Positions 41,978-47,057 of a DNA stretch of 47,057 nucleotides are shown in pieces. How positions within the stretch are numbered: position 1 is the first letter of the stretch; the number at the start of each line of letters is the position of its first letter. Source of the stretch: Steroidobacteraceae bacterium (GTDB lineage: Bacteria; Chloroflexota; Limnocylindria; QHBO01); assembly GCA_025935615.1 (NCBI GenBank), contig JAICUY010000004.1, forward strand, positions 1 to 47,057, written 5' to 3'. The notes under the pieces were generated by a model, which was not told the DNA's origin, searched no databases, and saw only the letters and a program-made list of their open reading frames with translations. A program made the translations under genes and the position numbers.

Positions 41978-42877
41978 GTGCGAACCGCACCAGGAGAATC
42001 ACTGATCGGAACCCGGCCGGCACGATTGCTGGCCGGGTTCGTCGTCCTGGTCCTCCTGCTGTCGGCGTGCGAGAGGAACGTCTCCTACCAGTACCGCTGG
42101 GACCTCTTCTTCAAGTCCGTCTTCACACCGAGCCCCTTGATCCTGGGCGGCCTTGGCCTGACGGTCGCTATCGCCGTCGTCAGCCAGGTGGTTGGCGTGA
42201 TCCTCGGCGTCCTTGGTGCGCTCGGCCGCCTTTCGTCAGCGGCCCCCATTCGGTGGCTGGCCGGCTTCTACGTGTGGATCTTCCGCGGCACGCCTTTGCT
42301 TGTGCAGATCACGTTCGTGTACTTCGGCCTGGGCGTTGCCGGCATCTATGCCTGGGATCGTCATCCGCTGTTCGGGATCGCCGGCGCCATCCAGGCCGGG
42401 ACCGTAGCGCTGGCGCTCAACGAGGGTGCCTACATGACCGAGATCGTGCGCGCCGGCATCCTGTCGGTGGACATCGGGCAGATGGAGGCTGCCAAGGCGC
42501 TGGGCATGACGTATCGCCAGGCGATGCGTCGGATCGTGCTTCCGCAGGCGGCGCGGATCATCGTTCCGCCGCTCGGCAACGAATTCAACAACATGCTCAA
42601 GACGACCTCTCTGCTGGTCATCCTCGGCGTCGGCGAGCTGTACGTGACCTTCTCGCGACTGAACGGCACGCTGTTCGCCCCGTTTGAGCTGTTCCTGGCC
42701 TGCGCGCTCTGGTTCCTGCTGCTGACGACCATCTGGAGCTTCATTCAGAGCTGGATCGAACGGCGGCTGGGCCGTGGCTTTGCACCGACCGACAGCGGGC
42801 CGGGCTGGCGCGGCCGCCTGTTCGGCAGCCGCCTCCGACCGATCGAGGATCCGAGCCAGGTCAGCGGCGGCCGCTGA
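41978..42877 (+). CDS. amino-acid-type ABC transporter permease
   Basis: EAA loop [37 protein letters not shown] start at 41978 or a later start after AGGAG. Confidence 0.93.
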   Translation: MRTAPGESLIGTRPARLLAGFVVLVLLLSACERNVSYQYRWDLFFKSVFTPSPLILGGLGLTVAIAVVSQVVGVILGVLGALGRLSSAAPIRWLAGFYVWIFRGTPLLVQITFVYFGLGVAGIYAWDRHPLFGIAGAIQAGTVALALNEGAYMTEIVRAGILSVDIGQMEAAKALGMTYRQAMRRIVLPQAARIIVPPLGNEFNNMLKTTSLLVILGVGELYVTFSRLNGTLFAPFELFLACALWFLLLTTIWSFIQSWIERRLGRGFAPTDSGPGWRGRLFGSRLRPIEDPSQVSGGR

Positions 42878-43692
42878 TGACGCAGATTTCGCCGCACATC
42901 CTCGACGCGCTGGGCACCGTCGGTCCGGCCTCGGGCACCGTGGTTCAGGCGACGGACGTCCACAAGTGGTTCGGTCGGCTGCACGTGCTGAAAGGCGTTT
43001 CGCTGGAGGTGGCTCGCCGCGAGGTGGTCGTCATCATCGGTCCGTCCGGCTCGGGGAAGACGACCTTCATCCGCTGCATCAACCATCTCGAGAAGATCCA
43101 GCAGGGGCGGATCTTCGTGAACGGCCATCTCATCGGCTACCGCGAGGCGAACGGCAAGCTGGTGGAGGATCGCGAGAAGAACATCGCGCGCCAGCGGCAG
43201 GAGATCGGCATGGTCTTCCAGCGCTTCAACCTGTTCCCGCACCTCACCGCGCTGGGCAACGTGGTCGAGGCGCCATTGCGGGTTCGACACATGCCCGAGC
43301 ATGAGGCGCGCGACATGGGCCGCGACCTGCTGACCCGCGTCGGGCTCGCCGGCAAGCTGGACGCGTATCCGGCTCAGCTGTCCGGCGGCCAGCAGCAACG
43401 GGTCGCGATCGCCCGCGCGCTGGCGATGAACCCCGCGCTCCTCCTGTTCGACGAGCCGACCAGCGCCCTCGATCCGGAGATGATCGGCGAGGTGCTCGAC
43501 GTGATGAAGGCGCTGGCGGCGGATGGGATGACGATGATCGTCGTCAGCCACGAGATGGGATTCGCGCGGGAGGCCGCCGACCGGGTGGTGATGGTCGACG
43601 ACGGTCAGATCATCGAGCAGGGATCGCCCGACGAGGTATTCGGCAGTCCCCGACACGAGCGCACGAAGGCGTTCCTCTCCAAGATCGTCTGA
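42877..43692 (+). CDS. amino-acid-type ABC transporter ATP-binding protein
   Basis: Walker [43 protein letters not shown]. Confidence 0.96.
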   Translation: MTQISPHILDALGTVGPASGTVVQATDVHKWFGRLHVLKGVSLEVARREVVVIIGPSGSGKTTFIRCINHLEKIQQGRIFVNGHLIGYREANGKLVEDREKNIARQRQEIGMVFQRFNLFPHLTALGNVVEAPLRVRHMPEHEARDMGRDLLTRVGLAGKLDAYPAQLSGGQQQRVAIARALAMNPALLLFDEPTSALDPEMIGEVLDVMKALAADGMTMIVVSHEMGFAREAADRVVMVDDGQIIEQGSPDEVFGSPRHERTKAFLSKIV

Positions 43693-43816
43693 GGCCGGCA
43701 TCCGAGGCAGCGGTGGCTTGCCGGGCGTGCAACCTTTCGGACGACGCGATCGTCCTGTCAGTCAAATCCGGCACGCGGCGTGCATCGAGGGCGCCATCAC
43801 CTTATCGAGGGGATCC

Positions 43817-44008
43817 ATGGTCACGCGAAGCTGCACTCATTGTGAGGCCGAGATCGAGGTGCTCGACGAGGCTCGGACGGTGTGCCCCATCTGCGGGCTC
43901 GACCCGGACCAGCCGAAGCTCGGCTTCGACGACGCCCCGGCGTTCTTCTTCTCCCCATACACTCGCCTGGAGCCGATCCCGGTGCCCGTCGAGGGTCGCC
44001 TCTTCTAG
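43817..44008 (+). CDS. small zinc-ribbon protein (63 aa)
   Basis: CTHCEAEIEVLDEARTVCPICG; compact ORF ending before a convergent hairpin. Confidence 0.65.
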   Translation: MVTRSCTHCEAEIEVLDEARTVCPICGLDPDQPKLGFDDAPAFFFSPYTRLEPIPVPVEGRLF

Positions 44009-44060
44009 GCTCTTCCGCTCCTCACCCCCGACCGGCACACTCTTCGGACCGGCAACCGAT

Positions 44061-44088
44061 GCGCCGCTCCCTTCCGCGGGAGCGGCGT
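44061..44088. terminator. hairpin terminator candidate between convergent genes
   Basis: CGCCGCTCCC-TTCCGC-GGGAGCGGCG, 10-bp perfect stem; weak T tract. Confidence 0.55.
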
Positions 44089-44098
44089 CGTTGGTGCC

Positions 44099-44554
44099 TC
44101 AGCGGGAGCCGTAGACCTGGGCTCGAGGCAGTCGCGCGGCCTCGTCCTCGGCCCGGACCCGGTCGGTCGCCGGCTGGAGCGCTGCGGGCACATCCTGCGG
44201 CTGGCCGCCTTCGTGGCGGATCAGCCAGCGCAGCCCGGCTTGGGTGAGCTCGCCACCGCCGGCCGTGCCGGGCTCGATGAACGGCGCGTTCAGCAGCCGT
44301 CGACCCGCCAGCCGTTCGACGGAGAGCTGGAGCTTGAACGGGTCGATGCCGAGCTCGTCGGCGAGCGGCGCGAGATCGACGAAGCGGTTCGGGAAGAGGC
44401 GCAGGAAGCGCAGGATAGCGGCGTCGAGGGCGTCCCCTTCCGCTGATCCACCGGGCGCGACCTTGGACGCAGCCCCGGCCGATGGCGTGATGGCGAGATC
44501 CGCGTCGGCGGGCTGCGGAGGGCGACGGCGACGCCGCGGTGGTCGGCTGCTCAC
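44099..44554 (-). CDS. hypothetical protein, possible winged-helix segment
   Basis: ILRFLRLFPNRFVDLAPLADELGIDPFKLQLSVERLAGRRLL; probable GTG start at 44554. Confidence 0.6.
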   Translation of the reverse strand: MSSRPPRRRRRPPQPADADLAITPSAGAASKVAPGGSAEGDALDAAILRFLRLFPNRFVDLAPLADELGIDPFKLQLSVERLAGRRLLNAPFIEPGTAGGGELTQAGLRWLIRHEGGQPQDVPAALQPATDRVRAEDEAARLPRAQVYGSR

Positions 44555-44571
44555 GTGGACAGGATAGCCGC

Positions 44572-47057
44572 TCAGCCCAGCTCGACGCGGACCGGCACTC
44601 CGGCGGCGAGCCGGACGACCTCGCTCAGACGCTCGTCCCACGCCACCCTGTCGGGGAGCCGAACCTGGCGCGTCTCGCCCGCCACGGGGATCGACAGCAC
44701 GACGGGCAGCGGCCCGGGACGGCCGGCCAGCGCGCCCTTCACCGACTCGATCGCGCGCAACAGCTGGTCGGACGGCACCTCCGTTCCGATCGACACGCTC
44801 ACCGTGGCGGCGCCGTCGACAGGCGCCGATTGGAGTGGAACCGCTTCGGGCGGCGCCTCGGGCTCGTCGTCATCCTCCGATCCGACCGACACGGCGACCG
44901 AAACGGGTGCGACCACCGGAACGGCCGCGCGGCCATTGGCCTGGCCGTTCTGTCCTGCATTGGCTCCGTTTCCAGCGTACGGTCGGCCGCCCCGCGCCCG
45001 CAGCAGCCGATCACGCTCGGCGGTGAACGCCTCCATGCCCATCCGCACGGCGTCGTCCCAGGCGTGAACCGCCTCGCACAGCAGCTGGGTGGAGTCGTCG
45101 CGATGGTCGACGCGGCCGGTGACGAGGACGCGAGTGTCATCGGCCCAGGCATTGGCGGTCTGCTCGAAGACCTTCGGAAAGACCACGACCTCGATGCTTC
45201 CCTGCAGGTCCTCGAGCGTGGCGACCAGCATGGTCGATCCAGCGCGGGTGATGACACGCCGCGACGTCTGGATGATGCCGCCCAGCGTGACCTTGGCCTG
45301 GTCCGTCTCCTCGGCCAGCTCCCCGGTGTAAGCGGTGACGTAGTCGGGCAGCAGACCGGCGATGTCGCCCAGCGGATGCTCCGAGAGGTACAGCCCGATG
45401 AGCTCCTTCTCCCAGCGAAGCCGCTCACGGCGCGGGATCTCGTCGCCGTCGTCAAGGAAGGTGATGTCGGGTCCGGTCTCGGCCGGCGCGAAGAGGTCGA
45501 ACAGGGTTCCCTGTCCCGCCGCGACGTCGCGCTGGTGTCGCGCGCCGGTCTCGAGCGCCAGATCCAACCGTGCCAGCAGTGCGCCGGGCGTCCCGAGCGA
45601 CGCGAGCGCACCGGCTTTGACGAGCGACTCGACGACTCGCTTGTTGACGGTGCGCAGGTCGACGCGCCGGCACAGGTCGTCGAGCGAGCGGAAGAGACCC
45701 GGCTCCTCGCCGCCGTCGCGCACCCCGACGATCGCCTCGATCGCTCCCTCGCCGACGTTCTTGATTGCCGCGAGGCCGAACCGGATGGCGCGGGTGCCGT
45801 CCGCATCGGTTTCGACAGTGAAGAGCGCATGCGACTTCTGGACGTCAGGTGGCCGCACCTCGATGCCCAGCCGCCGGCACTCGGCGATGACCGCCGCCAC
45901 CTTCTCGGCGCGCTCGCGAAAGCCGTTGAGGACGGCGGTCATGAACTCGATCGGATAGTTGGCCTTGAGATACGCCGTCTGGTATGCGATCAGGCCGTAG
46001 CACGTGGCGTGGGCCTTGTTGAAGCCGTATCGGGCGAATGGCTCGAACTCGCTGAAGACCTTGTCGACGATGGCCGCAGAGATCCCCTTGCGGCGGGCGC
46101 CTTCCTTGAACTTCGCCTCGTGCTGGCGGAGGACGTCCTCCTTCTTCTTGCGGATGGCGTAGCACAGGTTGTCGGCCTCGGGACCGGTGTAGTCGGCCAT
46201 GGCGATGGCCGCGGTCATGATGTCTTCCTGATAGACGAAGATGCCGTACGTGTCCTTCAGCGCGGGCTCGAGCGACGGATGGAGGTACGTCACCGGCTCC
46301 TCGCCGTGTTTGCGCCGGATGTAGGCGGGGATGTTGGCCATGGGTCCGGGACGGAAGAGGGCGACCATGGCCGCCAGGTCGCGCACCTCGGTCGGCCGCA
46401 GCTCCTTGACGTAGCGGCGCATGCCGCCGCCCTCGAGCTGGAAGATGCCGGTCGTCTCGCCGGTTGACAGCAGCTCGAAGGTCCTGGCGTCGTCGAGGGG
46501 CAGAGCATCGACGTCGAGCTTCACGCCCTGGTGCTTCTCGACCAGCTCGACCGCATCGGCCAGGATGGTGAGGTTGATGAGGCCCAGGAAGTCGAACTTC
46601 AGCAGGCCCAGCGCCTCGCAGGCGTGCATCTCGAACTGGGTCATGGTGGTCCGGCCGTCGGTGGCGCGTTGGAGCGGCATGATCTCGGTCAGCGGCTCGC
46701 GACTGATGACGATGCCGGCGGCATGGGTCGACGCGTGGCGCGAGACGCCCTCGACCTGCTTGCCGATATCGATCAGCTTCGCGACGCGATCGTCGCCGGC
46801 CATCAGTTCCCGCAACTGCGGGCTGGTCTCCACCGCCCGATCCAATGAGATGTTCAGCTCGTTGGGGACCGCCTTGGCCACGCGATCCGCCTCGGCGTAG
46901 GTCAGGCCCATGGCCCGCCCGACGTCGCGGATGGCGGCCTTGGCGCCCAGGGTCCCGAAGGTGATGATCTGCGCCACCCGGTCGTCGCCGTACTTGCGGG
47001 TGACGTACTCGATCACCTCGTCGCGGCGGCTGTCCTGGAAGTCGATATCGATGTCCG
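44572..47057 (-). CDS. dnaE: DNA polymerase III alpha subunit, partial (N-terminus outside window)
   Basis: Frame runs to window end (DIDFQDSRRDEVIEYVTRKYGDDRVAQIITFGTLGAKAAIRDVGRAMG); GRP MANIPAYIRRKHGEEP; OB-fold region; ends VRVELG. Confidence 0.96.
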   Translation of the reverse strand, partial: DIDIDFQDSRRDEVIEYVTRKYGDDRVAQIITFGTLGAKAAIRDVGRAMGLTYAEADRVAKAVPNELNISLDRAVETSPQLRELMAGDDRVAKLIDIGKQVEGVSRHASTHAAGIVISREPLTEIMPLQRATDGRTTMTQFEMHACEALGLLKFDFLGLINLTILADAVELVEKHQGVKLDVDALPLDDARTFELLSTGETTGIFQLEGGGMRRYVKELRPTEVRDLAAMVALFRPGPMANIPAYIRRKHGEEPVTYLHPSLEPALKDTYGIFVYQEDIMTAAIAMADYTGPEADNLCYAIRKKKEDVLRQHEAKFKEGARRKGISAAIVDKVFSEFEPFARYGFNKAHATCYGLIAYQTAYLKANYPIEFMTAVLNGFRERAEKVAAVIAECRRLGIEVRPPDVQKSHALFTVETDADGTRAIRFGLAAIKNVGEGAIEAIVGVRDGGEEPGLFRSLDDLCRRVDLRTVNKRVVESLVKAGALASLGTPGALLARLDLALETGARHQRDVAAGQGTLFDLFAPAETGPDITFLDDGDEIPRRERLRWEKELIGLYLSEHPLGDIAGLLPDYVTAYTGELAEETDQAKVTLGGIIQTSRRVITRAGSTMLVATLEDLQGSIEVVVFPKVFEQTANAWADDTRVLVTGRVDHRDDSTQLLCEAVHAWDDAVRMGMEAFTAERDRLLRARGGRPYAGNGANAGQNGQANGRAAVPVVAPVSVAVSVGSEDDDEPEAPPEAVPLQSAPVDGAATVSVSIGTEVPSDQLLRAIESVKGALAGRPGPLPVVLSIPVAGETRQVRLPDRVAWDERLSEVVRLAAGVPVRVELG

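Noticed and set aside
43739-43755. GGACGA-CGCGA-TCGTCC hairpin after the ABC operon as a terminator
   Set aside because: Only a 6-bp stem and no T-tract; common by chance in GC-rich DNA.

Overview
High-GC bacterial chromosomal window made almost entirely of housekeeping genes. Gene content (rapZ-yvcK-whiA, tpiA-gpmI-secG, tatA/tatC, secDF, WhiA without other sporulation genes) suggests a Chloroflexota-like or actinobacteria-like lineage, but this is inference. Most genes are on the minus strand: a tRNA/LemA cluster, glycolysis and secretion genes, and an unusually dense set of DNA repair/replication genes (recJ, uvrC, UvrD-like helicase, uvrA, UDG-like, uvrB, mutM, polA, dnaE partial at the right edge). 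Plus-strand islands are a TadE/TadG/CpaB-like pilus module, a DnaJ-domain protein, a tRNA-Leu, and an amino-acid-type ABC importer divergent from a lone Rieske oxygenase. I found no CRISPR array, transposase, prophage or obvious defence system. The non-gene signals worth following are: (1) a strongly over-represented word GACCGATRC, at least 32 copies on both strands, in coding and intergenic DNA; (2) two loci (upstream of recJ, and between the LCP gene and the helicase) carrying a GGTAAG-like hexamer three times at an exact 11-bp period; (3) a LexA/SOS-type palindrome plus an inverted pair of the over-represented word in the uvrA promoter; (4) a ~370-bp intergenic block with four TTCACGCC copies, two of them in palindromes and two inside ~34-bp imperfect direct repeats. 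All counts were made by eye and should be recomputed.
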